A stretch of DNA of 64,000 bases from Pseudobacteriovorax antillogorgiicola (GCF_900177345.1 NZ_FWZT01000002.1:186001-250000), one strand, 5' to 3'; positions 9,670 to 18,483 are shown, counted from the first letter of the stretch. A program made the numbers and translations. Notes: generated by a model not told the origin, from the letters alone.

Positions 9670-10353
9670 TTGCCCGCGCTCCCTGAAATTGTATCAGATG
9701 GAATATTGGGTTCGGTCCGCTTTGGCAAAGTTGAACTCCTTAGGAATGATGGTGTTGCCAAATCGGAACCTGAAAAAGTAATACTCCAGCTTATAGATGT
9801 CCGGGAAATTGATTCGCCTGAAAAGGCAGATCCGATACATTGGATGTTATTGACTACCCATGAAATCAATAGTTACTCAGATGCCTTGCAAGTGATTGAA
9901 TGGTATCGAAAACGATGGCACATAGAACAGCTTTTCCGCAGTGCTATGAGATCAGGCTTGAAGCTGGACGAGATTCAAGCCTCTTCGCAAGAACCTATAG
10001 ATAAGTTAGCTTTTTTGGGGCTTCTTGCTTCGGTAGAAACCCTACAGCTAACGCTATGTAGGGATGGAAAGATCGATAGAGATGCATCAGAGTTATTTTT
10101 AGAATCAGAATTAGAGGTCTTGCAAGCTCAATTATCGCGACTGGAAGGTTCGACAAAAAACCTTCAGAATCCTCATCGCCGAAACACCATTGCATGGTGC
10201 CACTGGGTAGTAGCGAGACTAGGAGGATGGAAAGGAAAAAGTAAGCATGGGAGCCCCGCTGGCCCCAAAGATATAAAAAGAGGACTGAATCGACTGAGGC
10301 AGATAACTGTCGGCTGGGAGCTTGCAACTGGAAAAAATGTGTGCATCACCTGA
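9670..10353 (+). pseudogene. IS4-family transposase, C-terminal half only (decayed)
   Basis: The frame (first codon TTG, no ribosome-binding site, stop codon upstream in frame) encodes the C-terminal part of an IS4-type DDE transposase: WMLLTTHEIN, then YRKRWHIEQLFR, the Y-(2)-R-(3)-E signature with the third catalytic Glu. At the following K position of the YREK motif this copy has Met (EQLFRSAM). The N-terminal DD half is missing. No complete terminal inverted repeats were found. Read as a dead element. Confidence 0.8.
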
Positions 10354-10540
10354 TTGTACTATCTCCTCGTATTTTTAACCAAGCCTTGTCCGGAAGGTTA
10401 TAATATAAACGACTGCATCGTAAACGACGTTGACGGAATCATATTCAACTGGTTTGCCAACCCAGGAGATACGAACAGAAACGTCTGCCTTTACATCAAA
10501 TATTGGGATCAACACTGAGGTGTCGCTCTAGTTTTGATTT
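10354..10540. other. Gap between IS remnant and AbiE genes
   Basis: No gene or clear structure is recognised here apart from the possible direct-repeat relic near 10380. Confidence 0.4.
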
Positions 10541-10583
10541 CGATTTACATGACTTTATGTGATTTCTTTGCCCGATTTTGTCC
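10541..10583. repeat. Dispersed 43-bp repeat, copy A (3' of abiEii-like gene)
   Basis: Starts CGATTTACATG and continues GATTTCTTTG.CCGATTTT. An ungapped near-match lies at 34047-34090, downstream of another minus-strand accessory gene. Each copy ends just before the stop codon side of its gene (6 bp and about 48 bp). Confidence 0.6.
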
Positions 10584-10588
10584 TCTGT

Positions 10589-11515
10589 TTAGGTCGTTAG
10601 TAACGCTTCTAATTTCTTTTGGCAGCCTGCAGTTTTCTTAATAGTCATCTTAGATATATTTTGGAGCTTCCACTTGATTGATGGATGCTCTTTCGCATCT
10701 TTATATTCGTATAGAGACCATTTAGGCTCTTTGGTATAAATCGAGATTAAAAACTCTTTATCATTTTTGTTCAATGAGTCTAGAATCAATGCTTTCAGAT
10801 CCCATAACTTTTGACAAAGTTCTTTCGGGTCTAGCTCGATACTGCTCATACCTTTGAATTCGGATTGGAAAATACCTGAGATATCTTTTGATGTTGGTGC
10901 TAAGACCTCCTCTATTGGTCGATTATGCGACAGCAAGTAAAAGATGAATGCTGTTTTCACTTGATTGTTAAAGTCGTGATGTTCGAAGAACTGATGGACA
11001 TCAAACAAGTCACGTGGATGCTGGCGATCTAAGGCTGCACAAAACTTTCCTCCCCAAAGATCTTCGATGGAGAGGCAGCTTATTTCTGCTGACTTTTTGA
11101 AAGTATCTTCAACTTTACTAGAGGTCGTTCTGTATTCCGTCGGATATACTGTTCCCCGAATAATATAGTTGGGTTCTATTTTAATCTTGATGTGTTCCCG
11201 TTCTACGATAAGTCTAGTTTCGCTTAGAGTATGGAGTGGCTTTGTAGGAGTCACACGACAACCTAGTCTTTTCGACAAACCTTCAGAAATTTGTTCTAGA
11301 CCAGTATGCATCTCAGCAAAACTCCCTTTTCGATCCTTCACAGGAATATAACATAGGTCGATATCGACAGATAACCTAGGTAATTCTGCATAAAATAGAT
11401 TAAGGGCGGTACCACCTTTTAGAGCAAAATAATCGTGTTGTGCAACAATTGGTAAAGCATCGAGTACAAGACTGACCTGTTTTTTATAGTCTTCAGAAAT
11501 CATTGGGTTCCTCAA
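10589..11515 (-). CDS. AbiEii/AbiGii-type nucleotidyltransferase toxin
   Basis: 308 aa. The nucleotidyltransferase core is visible: FALKGGTALNLF (K33, GG34-35), then RLSVDIDLCY with the metal-binding pair D51/D53, and a third conserved region around HIKIKIEPNY. The LWGGKFCAALDRQHPRDLFDVHQF segment is the family's helical RDLFD motif. AbiEii toxins (type IV TA) transfer nucleotides to tRNA acceptor stems or GTP-like targets and give phage abortive infection. The gene follows its antitoxin with a 23-bp overlap, as in known AbiE pairs. Function inferred from family and pairing. Confidence 0.88.
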   Translation of the reverse strand: MRNPMISEDYKKQVSLVLDALPIVAQHDYFALKGGTALNLFYAELPRLSVDIDLCYIPVKDRKGSFAEMHTGLEQISEGLSKRLGCRVTPTKPLHTLSETRLIVEREHIKIKIEPNYIIRGTVYPTEYRTTSSKVEDTFKKSAEISCLSIEDLWGGKFCAALDRQHPRDLFDVHQFFEHHDFNNQVKTAFIFYLLSHNRPIEEVLAPTSKDISGIFQSEFKGMSSIELDPKELCQKLWDLKALILDSLNKNDKEFLISIYTKEPKWSLYEYKDAKEHPSIKWKLQNISKMTIKKTAGCQKKLEALLTT

Positions 11516-12287
11516 AATAAGTGGTAGGAACAGTAATATTGAAGTCGTTATCTAGCCTTCCGTTCTTGGTTACAACTCGTTTTCCAGACCCTAAGTGGAT
11601 TGTCGCTAAATTAATCTTTTTGAGGAATGGAAGTTCGAGTTTTTTTGCCAAGAAGAGAAATACTCTTTTTACTTTGATGGATTTACAGTTTTCGAGTAAG
11701 AATTGAACCTTATCTGACCTTAGGGTTAGAAGGCCTTGCATATAGTTCTCAGCTGTTTCAAAAGTTTCTGAAAGATCTAGAGAATCAATCAATTCTAATA
11801 TCGCCTGTTCACGTGAAGAGATATAGAAGTCGATTCCATCTCGGTTATATAAAACTAGTTCTGGTTCAGAAGTGATCATACTGGATTGCTTAACTTTAAG
11901 CTCACCATTAAATTCTCCCGATATAGCCCATGATGGGACCTGAGCTTTGTTGCGACTTACAATATTGATGATAGGGTGCCCTAATGGAATGTAGTGACCT
12001 TCACCGTGTAGTTCTAATGCTGACTTTCCTGCGACGTGAACGGGCATCGATAAATCACTTTGTAAGACGTTGACGATGCCTTGCCAAGATATTTGGTCAT
12101 TTGGACGAGCAAAAATTCCTGGTGCAATTTTTTTTAGCGAGCCACTAGCAAAATACTTGTTGGCTGACCTGGGGCTGACTCCAAATTTTGATAGCCATTG
12201 GAGGGAGTGGAGTTCCCCTTTATTCCAGTTGCTCAATGCTTGGTTTAATCTAGACAAAAATTCCGACCTTATAGTTCTGATTTTCAC
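11493..12287 (-). CDS. AbiEi-family antitoxin/transcriptional regulator
   Basis: 264 aa. N-terminal winged helix-turn-helix with SLQWLSKFGVSPRSANKY, followed by the AbiEi core containing FARPNDQISWQGIVNVLQ and HVAGKSALELHG, typical of type IV antitoxins. The C-terminal part (EAENYMQGLLTLRS, VKRVFLFLAKKL) fits the family. It sits upstream of and overlaps the toxin gene. Known AbiEi proteins repress their own operon by binding inverted repeats at the promoter; a candidate operator lies 8 bp upstream. Confidence 0.85.
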   Translation of the reverse strand: MKIRTIRSEFLSRLNQALSNWNKGELHSLQWLSKFGVSPRSANKYFASGSLKKIAPGIFARPNDQISWQGIVNVLQSDLSMPVHVAGKSALELHGEGHYIPLGHPIINIVSRNKAQVPSWAISGEFNGELKVKQSSMITSEPELVLYNRDGIDFYISSREQAILELIDSLDLSETFETAENYMQGLLTLRSDKVQFLLENCKSIKVKRVFLFLAKKLELPFLKKINLATIHLGSGKRVVTKNGRLDNDFNITVPTTYFEEPNDF

Positions 12288-12294
12288 TCTATTC

Positions 12295-12313
12295 TAAACC
12301 AGGTAGTGGTTTA
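12295..12313. promoter_or_regulatory. Candidate AbiEi operator
   Basis: Perfect 7-bp inverted repeat TAAACCA-GGTAG-TGGTTTA immediately upstream of the antitoxin start (12287), the position expected for negative autoregulation by AbiEi. Inference from position and symmetry only. Confidence 0.45.
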
Positions 12314-12489
12314 ATTCAACTTTAATATCGGTACTATAGGTTCCGACTTTTTTAGGAAAATTGAACTAGTTGTAGCTAATGATATCCAAATAGCTAGTGA
12401 TGAGGGGTAGTAAATAATCCCACCACCAAGTGAACAGACCTGTTGTTACATGCTTGCAGGGGAAGGGGAATGTGAGGTCATCCCCATTG

Positions 12490-12562
12490 ATCTTTTTGAT
12501 AGGGAGTCAATATTGCGGTATGGCTTGTAGATTTCGTGGCTTTCCAACTGAGTCATAAGCAT
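12490..12562 (-). pseudogene. Remnant of xis-like ORF start (matches the gene at 37930-38145)
   Basis: From the ATG at 12560-12562 the first codons read MLMTQLESHEIYKPYRNI, then DSLSK, against MPMDQLESLEIYKSARNI, then ASLSK in the intact gene next to the integrase. Similarity stops after about 24 codons; the rest of the gene and the integrase are lost. Confidence 0.75.
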
Positions 12563-12656
12563 TCTCTGCGGTTATTTTTCTAACCAACAAATAGAATTTT
12601 ATATAACCAACACTATTTGCTATTTAATTGTAAGTACTTGAAGTTCGGGTAAAAGA
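12490..12656. repeat. Degraded copy of the integrase-proximal element end (matches about 38070-38238)
   Basis: The sequence left of the 69-bp direct repeat is itself similar to the sequence left of the intact tRNA: shared CAATATTGCGG, TTGTAGATTTCG, GGCTTTCCA, TTATTTTTCTAACC and TTGTAAGTAC blocks in the same order. A simple single insertion would not produce this. It implies an earlier related element at the same tRNA. Confidence 0.8.
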
Positions 12657-12717
12657 TGGTGGGATGACAGGGACTCGAACCCCGGACCAGCCGGTTATGA
12701 GCCGGCTGCTCTAACCA
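12649..12717. repeat. Attachment site (att), distal copy: 3' part of the tRNA gene
   Basis: 69 bp identical to 38233-38301, covering the CCA end, acceptor 3' strand, T arm, anticodon arm and part of the D arm of the tRNA gene on the minus strand. The 5' acceptor strand and the rest of the D arm are replaced by GCGATAATTACAATC, so this copy cannot fold into a tRNA. Together with 38233-38301 it frames the element. Confidence 0.9.
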
Positions 12718-12905
12718 GCGATAATTACAATCTTACATAGTTGTAGGTATTTGAATCATCGTGAAAAATATTTCATCTGATCCACTTCCTAGATAGATTT
12801 AAGAAGTTGAGCTGGTCAAAGTAGTGAAATGCGTTTAGGTAGCCACTGGGTTGTGAGGAAAGTTAGACCCAGCTTGTTTAGGTTCCAATTCCATCTGCCT
12901 TGGGT
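12718..12905. other. Inner left end of the element
   Basis: No gene seen between the att repeat and the end of mobC. Sequence is AT-rich and would contain the integrase arm sites if they exist; none can be assigned by eye. Confidence 0.4.
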
Positions 12906-13658
12906 TTATGAATGCTTGGTCCACCCCTGTAGTTCATGTTCGTCTTGCTCCAAGGAAGCGAGGTCTGTGAATCCAAAATAGGACAGGTGATCCGCGGTTA
13001 CTTGAAACCTTCTTCCCTGGTGAGTCGCTGAACCGATGTTAAGGAAATACCTCTTGAGTCTATGAGCTAGATTTTGATCGGGAGCAATATAAAGTATCTC
13101 ATCCCACAGGCCCTGCTTGCGAGCAATCAGATGAGATACCAAAATTTCAGAATACCTTTTCCTGCTTTTTAGAGTCCTCTCCATCTCGATAGCGATACGC
13201 TGCCCACCCTCGGTAACCATAATTGCATCAGGCTGTTTTTTCGACTTTGTAGGCATGTCAGATATTCTCACCCAATCGCACTTTTGGTGTTTAGTAAGTA
13301 GAACTCTGGCTTTTTGTAAATCCAGGTGATGGAACATAGAGACCAGCGAAAGCTTCGAAGGCTCAAGTGCACGGACATTTTCTTGGAACTCAGAACGAGA
13401 TATACCTATTCCATGATTTGTGATCCCCCAAATATCAATGCTGCCACCATAAGGTATATCTATTTTGACTTCCTTAACAGCGCCCATTTGCTTCAGCTGA
13501 CAAAGGGTTTTGACTACTGAATATTTGGACTTTAAACCCAAGTGGTACGCAAGGATATCTGGGTGTGTCCACCTTTCACTTAGCAAGAATGAAAGTATCT
13601 GTTGCTGCTTTTCCCTTGCTCGTTGAGACCCCTTTCGGCCCGAAAGTAGGTTACTCAT
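12906..13658 (-). CDS. mobC: MobC-like relaxase (MOBC family / replication-relaxation fold)
   Basis: 250 aa, close to the about 243 aa of CloDF13 MobC. The N-terminal half is a winged helix (QQQILSFLLSERWTHPDILAYHLGLK, then SVVKTLCQLKQMGAV). The C-terminal half has a PD-(D/E)XK-like line: PDAIMVTEGG then IAIEMERTLKSRKRY, giving Asp, Glu-x-Glu and Lys. MOBC relaxases lack HUH motifs and instead resemble this nuclease fold. The gene overlaps mobB by ATGA, as expected for a MobB-MobC pair. Predicted to bind and nick the element's oriT. The alternative label is a replication-relaxation family protein; the partnership with a coupling protein favours the relaxase. Confidence 0.7.
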   Translation of the reverse strand: MSNLLSGRKGSQRAREKQQQILSFLLSERWTHPDILAYHLGLKSKYSVVKTLCQLKQMGAVKEVKIDIPYGGSIDIWGITNHGIGISRSEFQENVRALEPSKLSLVSMFHHLDLQKARVLLTKHQKCDWVRISDMPTKSKKQPDAIMVTEGGQRIAIEMERTLKSRKRYSEILVSHLIARKQGLWDEILYIAPDQNLAHRLKRYFLNIGSATHQGRRFQVTADHLSYFGFTDLASLEQDEHELQGWTKHS

Positions 13659-15409
13659 AGTAATGCCCTCCCAATGTCCAAATCCATCTCGTCATCGAGT
13701 TTGTTGTCAGGTAGCATCACCGTTAATGCCTTGTCTTTCTCTTTGTCGATTGGGATAGGACAAACATAAGCGAGCTGAGCCACTTTATTGCCGTTGAAAA
13801 GAACGGCACATCCCTTGGGAAGCGATTGAAAAATATTTGTTGAAAATAAATTTGACCCTACTTCGGAGTAGCTGGTGCTACTTGTCGGTAAGAAGTGTCC
13901 CTGAGTCGTTGCTTGAGTGTGCATGCTTCTGGCATTGACAATTGACTTGCCTGAAAGATTGGAAGCCCACTGAGCTGTAGAAAAATCGGACTGTTGATAT
14001 ACAAGCTTAATGGTCGAGTTATCAAGAATACTTCTTTCAATTGTTATTGGATCTAGATCGGTGGAATCTGACAAATCGCCGATAGTTTGAAAAGCTGCGA
14101 TGTAGCTCAGCCTTCTATCTAGCACTACCCCAAAACTACGCACAAGAGTCGGGCAAATTAGAAATTTCAACTCGTCACAAAACATTGTTACTTGCTTATG
14201 GTCATTGTCAAATTCTCTCTGTGAGATTATCTGAACCGTTCTAATGGCGTAGATCTTATGGAGAGTTTGAATGGTGGTGTTCATCGTATCGCCAGTAATA
14301 ATTATACTGTCACCTTTGCTGATGACATCCTTGATATCAATATTGCTTATGTGATGAGGTGGAAAGTAATGAGCCAATTCAGAAATACGCTCTATAAAGC
14401 CTTGAGCCTTTTTCGCTAGGTCACTATCTATCAAATTTTCAATACTTGATTCTAGATCGCGAAAACTAGGGTTTTTATCAGCCCAGTAGTTGGATAGGAT
14501 TCTAGCTACCTTCCGGCCAGCAATCCTGTAAAAATCCGATTCTCTTCCTGTGTCGGACTGTTTTAGTCCATCGACAAGTATTTCATAAATATCCTCTCCT
14601 GAACAACTTGCAAACGGATTAGGAAGCATAGTGTGCCTGATTCGAACGTGATGAAGATGAATCCCTCTGATACGTGCGGCAATTGCTAGGACTCCTGATA
14701 AAAACGAGTCGTGCTTTGGCGCCATAACTACGGTTACAACCCCTCTTAAGATCAGTTGGTGCAAAATCATGCCGCTCCATATCCCTTTCCCAACTCTAGA
14801 TGGGCCAATTACAAGGGAATGAGTCTGTGTGAATGATTGAAATGAGCACCAAATTGGCTTCATTCTCTCGTCTAATCCTAGGAAGATATTGTCCCTAGCT
14901 TTTGAAAAATCGAAATAGGCTAAAGGATTATAAGGTTTCAACCTGCTGAAAAATTTCTGATCATTGACAATATCAGGTAGACCATCTCTGTTCTTGAAAG
15001 TGTATCCATACCAATCCATAAATTTCTTTTCCCATTTAAAATGGATTACACCTACTAGAAACAAGCCTAAAAATACTCCGAAGATAGATCCGTAGAAGAC
15101 TTGATTTTGCTTCGAGTGAAGGTATTCGAGAAAGGTGATTGGATAGAAGAAGCTATTAAGATCTTCTAGATATAGTACCCAGGACATCAGCATGAATAGC
15201 GGGAAGATTATAGATAGGAATAGGCCGACTTTTCCCAAAGCTCGAATGCAGTGGACGAGGAAAAGGTGTTCGTTCGAGAGAAGAAACATGACTCTGATAA
15301 AAAAGATAATTGTAGAAATAAGAAGTGATGAAGCGAGAAAGAAAGAAATCTCATCATAAGTTATTAGCCATTGAGTGGTAGCAATCCATACTTTGTCAAA
15401 TTGGTTCAT
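13655..15409 (-). CDS. mobB: MobB-like type IV coupling protein
   Basis: 584 aa. Three or four hydrophobic segments occupy the first about 130 residues (membrane anchor). A VirD4/TraG-type ATPase follows, with Walker A IGPSRVGKGI and Walker B-like VTMFCDELKFL. The region FQTIGDLSD matches the T4CP motif before the conserved Gln/Asp. A C-terminal tail is soluble. T4CPs link the relaxase-DNA complex to a conjugation channel. Upstream of and overlapping mobC, the same order as in CloDF13. No other transfer genes are present, which fits a mobilizable rather than self-transmissible element. Confidence 0.8.
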   Translation of the reverse strand: MNQFDKVWIATTQWLITYDEISFFLASSLLISTIIFFIRVMFLLSNEHLFLVHCIRALGKVGLFLSIIFPLFMLMSWVLYLEDLNSFFYPITFLEYLHSKQNQVFYGSIFGVFLGLFLVGVIHFKWEKKFMDWYGYTFKNRDGLPDIVNDQKFFSRLKPYNPLAYFDFSKARDNIFLGLDERMKPIWCSFQSFTQTHSLVIGPSRVGKGIWSGMILHQLILRGVVTVVMAPKHDSFLSGVLAIAARIRGIHLHHVRIRHTMLPNPFASCSGEDIYEILVDGLKQSDTGRESDFYRIAGRKVARILSNYWADKNPSFRDLESSIENLIDSDLAKKAQGFIERISELAHYFPPHHISNIDIKDVISKGDSIIITGDTMNTTIQTLHKIYAIRTVQIISQREFDNDHKQVTMFCDELKFLICPTLVRSFGVVLDRRLSYIAAFQTIGDLSDSTDLDPITIERSILDNSTIKLVYQQSDFSTAQWASNLSGKSIVNARSMHTQATTQGHFLPTSSTSYSEVGSNLFSTNIFQSLPKGCAVLFNGNKVAQLAYVCPIPIDKEKDKALTVMLPDNKLDDEMDLDIGRALL

Positions 15410-15563
15410 TTTCGAATCCGATGTTAAACTGTTAACTGGGGGATTCGTTTTTTTCCAGAACCATTCTGGGGTTTCACCCTCCTTTATCTCTAATCGGGTA
15501 TTTAGTAATCGTAAGAGCTTCGTTTAATCGGAAAAAATTCCGAGGTGTCCGCTCTGTTCTATA

Positions 15564-15929
15564 TTATCTTATCCAGATTAGGTCTTCATTTTTTAAGAAA
15601 CCAAAATCTTGTCTCGTTCCAAAATCAGCTATCTCAGAGCCATCGCAAAGTCGCCAAGCATACTGAAGTCTGCGTCCAATTGAACCTCGTTCTTTGTTGT
15701 GAAAAATGTAATCCAAACCACTGTGATAGAAAGGGCCATCGAAAGACGTTGTATTAGTCTTAATTTTTATCGAATTACTTTCGTTTTCTACGTCAACAAC
15801 ACCTGTAATTAAGCATGGAAAATGAACTGAAATTTCGTGAACACCTTTGGGGTCGTTGAATTTTTGAATGGCTTTTTTGAATTTGTCGTACTTGGACGGA
15901 CCATGAATTTTATTGAGTTTTTGTTGCAT
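15564..15929 (-). CDS. Hypothetical protein, 121 aa
   Basis: Ribosome-binding site AGGAAAAGAAAA upstream of the ATG at 15927-15929. The product is basic at the N-terminus (QQKLNKIHGPSKYDKFKKA) and strand-rich afterwards, with no recognised motif and no signal peptide. Located between the mobilization genes and the inverted-repeat region; an accessory mobilization role is possible but not shown. Confidence 0.55.
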   Translation of the reverse strand: MQQKLNKIHGPSKYDKFKKAIQKFNDPKGVHEISVHFPCLITGVVDVENESNSIKIKTNTTSFDGPFYHSGLDYIFHNKERGSIGRRLQYAWRLCDGSEIADFGTRQDFGFLKNEDLIWIR

Positions 15930-16306
15930 TTTTTCTTTTCCTTTTTGTTAAATGAATCTTAAAAATTTGTAATTTGTTGAAGCTCTAGCTTTTTCTAAAT
16001 TTTCGTAATAATAGAACTCCTATATGACGTGTTAAAAAATAGAGCCGACATGGCTTTTCATTTTTGCTGTGAATGAAGTGTTTGGATTTCTCGGAAGTGT
16101 TCGAATTGATAAGCGTGAACAGTCGATACTCCAAACAACGCTCAAGGCTGTGTTTGGGTATCCGCCGCTGCCACGGCTTCGTTTGGGTAGCTTTGCCTTT
16201 CAGCACTTTTGTGGTGCTAACTTCTTTACGGAGTCGGCAGAGATGGAAAATAAATTAATTGAAATTTAGTGCAATTTTTTCTACTTAGATATTAATAATT
16301 TTTACG

Positions 16307-16340
16307 GTAAGAATTCAAATTCTTACGTGAGAGTCTCACG
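16307..16340. promoter_or_regulatory. Two adjoining perfect inverted repeats
   Basis: GTAAGAATT-CA-AATTCTTAC (16307-16326) directly abuts CGTGAGA-G-TCTCACG (16326-16340). Two consecutive perfect palindromes near the mobilization genes are the kind of structure found at an oriT or an operator. No nic site can be named. Confidence 0.5.
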
Positions 16341-16422
16341 ATGTAATAAAGGATTGGTCGATACATCTTCTAATGTGTCTTGGAGGTAGAAGTGTAATCT
16401 AGGTTGTAAATGCATGATCTTA

Positions 16423-16459
16423 GTAGGTATCAGCACTCTTCGAAAGTTGCGATACCTAC
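16423..16459. promoter_or_regulatory. Inverted repeat with 19-nt loop
   Basis: GTAGGTATC at 16423-16431 pairs perfectly with GATACCTAC at 16451-16459. Same region as the palindromes at 16307-16340; possibly part of an oriT hairpin. Confidence 0.5.
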
Positions 16460-16854
16460 GGTGATTTTTGGTCGCGATGCGTAATATGTCAGGGAGTTTG
16501 AGACAATTGGGTATAGCATATACTTACCTCAAAGTGGATACAGATTACCTTACCAGCGGTACGTTTATACCCACAGAGTCAGAGGGCTCTGATAGTGTAG
16601 GTCCTGATTTCGGAAACCTATCGGGATGAGCTTCAAAAGCATGCTTGAGAACTTTAGCTCTCTTCTAGACACCCCCCTATCCTAAATGAAAAAGTCATAT
16701 TTTCCATGCTGCCCGAGTACCTCATCGCACATTGATGCAGACTGTAACATAGAACTCAAAGATAAAAATCATCATCTAGATTTGAAGCACTGCAATAACC
16801 CATTTTCAAAATTGTCTATGCTCGGTACTTTTTTACAAAATCAGGACTAAAATT

Positions 16855-17625
16855 ATGAAAAAGTGTTTATGGGTGTCATTTCTTTTACTAGCTTCATGTG
16901 GGCAGGACGATGTAAACTCTCACGATCTAAAAATAACCAATGGGCGAGAAGTCTCTGAAGATCTTGCTTCTACCGTAGGCTGGATAGATAGCGACGGTGT
17001 GAACTGTACAGGAACGTTTTTAACTGATAGTAAGATGTTAACTGCTGCTCATTGCATTCAATCTACAAAAATAGCCTATTTTGGCAAGTCAGGTACAGTT
17101 TTTTCGACAAGAATAGCTAAACATCCAAAGTGGCGAGACAATGGAAGTTCAACTATTCCTGTTGATATGGTGAAGTATGACTTGGCAGTTGTTACTTTCC
17201 CTAATAATACGGGACCTGCTAAGGCATTAATCGCTCAGAAGCTCAAGACTGGAGATTATGTAACAATCGCTGGGTTTGGATCAAACAAGTGGGATGGAAA
17301 TTCAAATTCCCCCAGTAGCGGAGGCGGCGTTTTTCGTGTTGGAGAGAACCGAATCACACATGTATCAGATGGAGTCATTTTTCTGAACGGCAAAAATAGC
17401 TCTCCGGATAGTAGCGGAGCGGATGCAGGAGCTGCAAAAGGTGATTCCGGAGGCCCATTATTTATACAAAGAACCCCGTTTAACAAGTATTCTGGTATTG
17501 TTGGGGTAGCATCTGGAGCTGAGCCATATCAAGGCAATCGGTTAAAGAACGCCTACGTAGATTTAAATTCATCATACTCAAGATCTTTTTTGCGGTCTCA
17601 AGGAATTGCCTTGCCATCTTTGTAG
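16855..17625 (+). CDS. Trypsin-like serine protease, lipoprotein
   Basis: 256 aa. Signal peptide with lipobox LLASC (Cys15). S1 (chymotrypsin) fold with the full triad: His66 in LTAAHC, Asp109 in KYDLAV, Ser198 in GDSGGP. The N-terminal ITNGREV fits the zymogen activation site (I-x-G-G class), so cleavage before Ile may activate it. Cys51 and Cys67 could form the usual disulfide beside the His. Cargo gene of the element, convergent with the PDZ gene. It may degrade prey or host proteins, or process co-secreted proteins; that is inference. Confidence 0.88.
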   Translation: MKKCLWVSFLLLASCGQDDVNSHDLKITNGREVSEDLASTVGWIDSDGVNCTGTFLTDSKMLTAAHCIQSTKIAYFGKSGTVFSTRIAKHPKWRDNGSSTIPVDMVKYDLAVVTFPNNTGPAKALIAQKLKTGDYVTIAGFGSNKWDGNSNSPSSGGGVFRVGENRITHVSDGVIFLNGKNSSPDSSGADAGAAKGDSGGPLFIQRTPFNKYSGIVGVASGAEPYQGNRLKNAYVDLNSSYSRSFLRSQGIALPSL

Positions 17626-17700
17626 AATCAGATCATACAAACGAGACTTCAGTACCAAGAGGTAGAAGAATATTTTAGTAGTTATTGAGAATTGAGAAAC

Positions 17701-17726
17701 TATCCCTAAGCAAAAGCCTAGGGATA
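17701..17726. terminator. Bidirectional terminator between convergent genes
   Basis: TATCCCTA and TAGGGATA pair perfectly around a short loop that adds GC/GC pairs (GCAAAAGC). It sits between the stop of the protease gene (17625) and the stop of the PDZ gene (17732). Confidence 0.65.
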
Positions 17727-17731
17727 ATTTC

Positions 17732-18172
17732 TTAGTCCAATAAGTCGATCTTCAAAGTAAACTGCTTGCCACTTCGTTCAAACAGGATAGCTGTTGAAGG
17801 TCTAGAGAGAATTTTTGAGATAAATTGCTTGCTATTCATTTTATGATATTGATCATCTCCAATAGCAATTATTCTATCAAGATTCGTTAGGCCCAGTTTA
17901 TAATATATTGAATCTTGCTTGATTCTAATCAATCTATGTGATTTGTGACCTTTGTAGATAAACTCTTCAACAATAGCCCCATCTGTCTCGTTTAAAAGGC
18001 TTCTGAGAAATTCTCTACTAGTGGTAACAGCCATTCCCTTTCTAGAGAAACCTTGTTCTTTATGCTCTTCCTTGGTGCGAAGAGCTAAGTCGGAATAGCT
18101 CTTAGTTTTGTTGGTACATTGTACGTTCGCCAAAGCTAGTGCTACGACTATCTGAATGAGACGTTTACTCAT
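17732..18172 (-). CDS. Exported stand-alone PDZ protein resembling the GspC C-terminus
   Basis: 146 aa with AGAAGGAC upstream. Signal-peptide-like start (IQIVVALALANVQC), with Gln before the Cys rather than a standard lipobox. The rest lines up with the C-terminal region of the GspC-like protein at 48035-49009: GFSRKGMAV..SREFLRSLL against GFERKGTEI..SEEFKRNLL, and RLIRIKQDSIYYKLGL against RLTRIRENSVYEKAGF. So it is a GspC-type PDZ domain without the TM helix and homology region. In T2SS, the GspC PDZ helps choose substrates. A decoy or adaptor role toward the host T2SS is a reasonable but untested guess. Confidence 0.7.
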   Translation of the reverse strand: MSKRLIQIVVALALANVQCTNKTKSYSDLALRTKEEHKEQGFSRKGMAVTTSREFLRSLLNETDGAIVEEFIYKGHKSHRLIRIKQDSIYYKLGLTNLDRIIAIGDDQYHKMNSKQFISKILSRPSTAILFERSGKQFTLKIDLLD

Positions 18173-18483
18173 TGCATTGTCCTTCTACAGTTTGGTCTAG
18201 GTTGCAATACGACTAGCAATAGGAATTTCCTGACAGGAAAAGATGTTCGTGCCTTTTAACACCTAATAAAGGTCCTGATCATTTTAGAGAGAATCTATCG
18301 CGACACTGAGTCAAGTTTATCTTGCTTATAGACTTTCTCAGCCTCTAAAATTATGAATGTGGAGTTGGTATTAGTAAAGTTCCTTTTTGGCAATGCATAT
18401 AATGTTTGAACGCCCTCATCAATACTGGAAAGAATCGAACCTTTCTAGAGATTGAGGGAAGGGCGAGTATTCATAAAGTAGAC
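18173..18483. other. 311-bp intergenic region with a perfect palindrome
   Basis: No gene seen. TTTCCTG-A-CAGGAAA (18226-18240) is a perfect 15-bp palindrome about 55 bp upstream of the PDZ gene start and may be an operator for it. No good sigma-54 site is present on this side, so the PDZ gene is probably expressed separately from the operon upstream. Confidence 0.45.

Larger units (their letters stand above)
15930..16854. other. 925-bp gene-free region with inverted repeats (possible oriT/control region)
   Basis: Open frames here on both strands (15985-16206 minus and 16069-16269 plus) overlap each other, lack ribosome-binding sites and resemble nothing, so they are not called. The region holds the inverted repeats listed separately and lies upstream of mobB, a common oriT position. 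Confidence 0.45.

Noticed and set aside
12649-12717. A second tRNA gene
   Set aside because: Only the 3' part is present; the 5' acceptor strand and part of the D arm are missing, so it is an att copy, not a gene.
15985-16269. ORFs of 60-73 aa on both strands
   Set aside because: They overlap each other, lack ribosome-binding sites and show no motifs.
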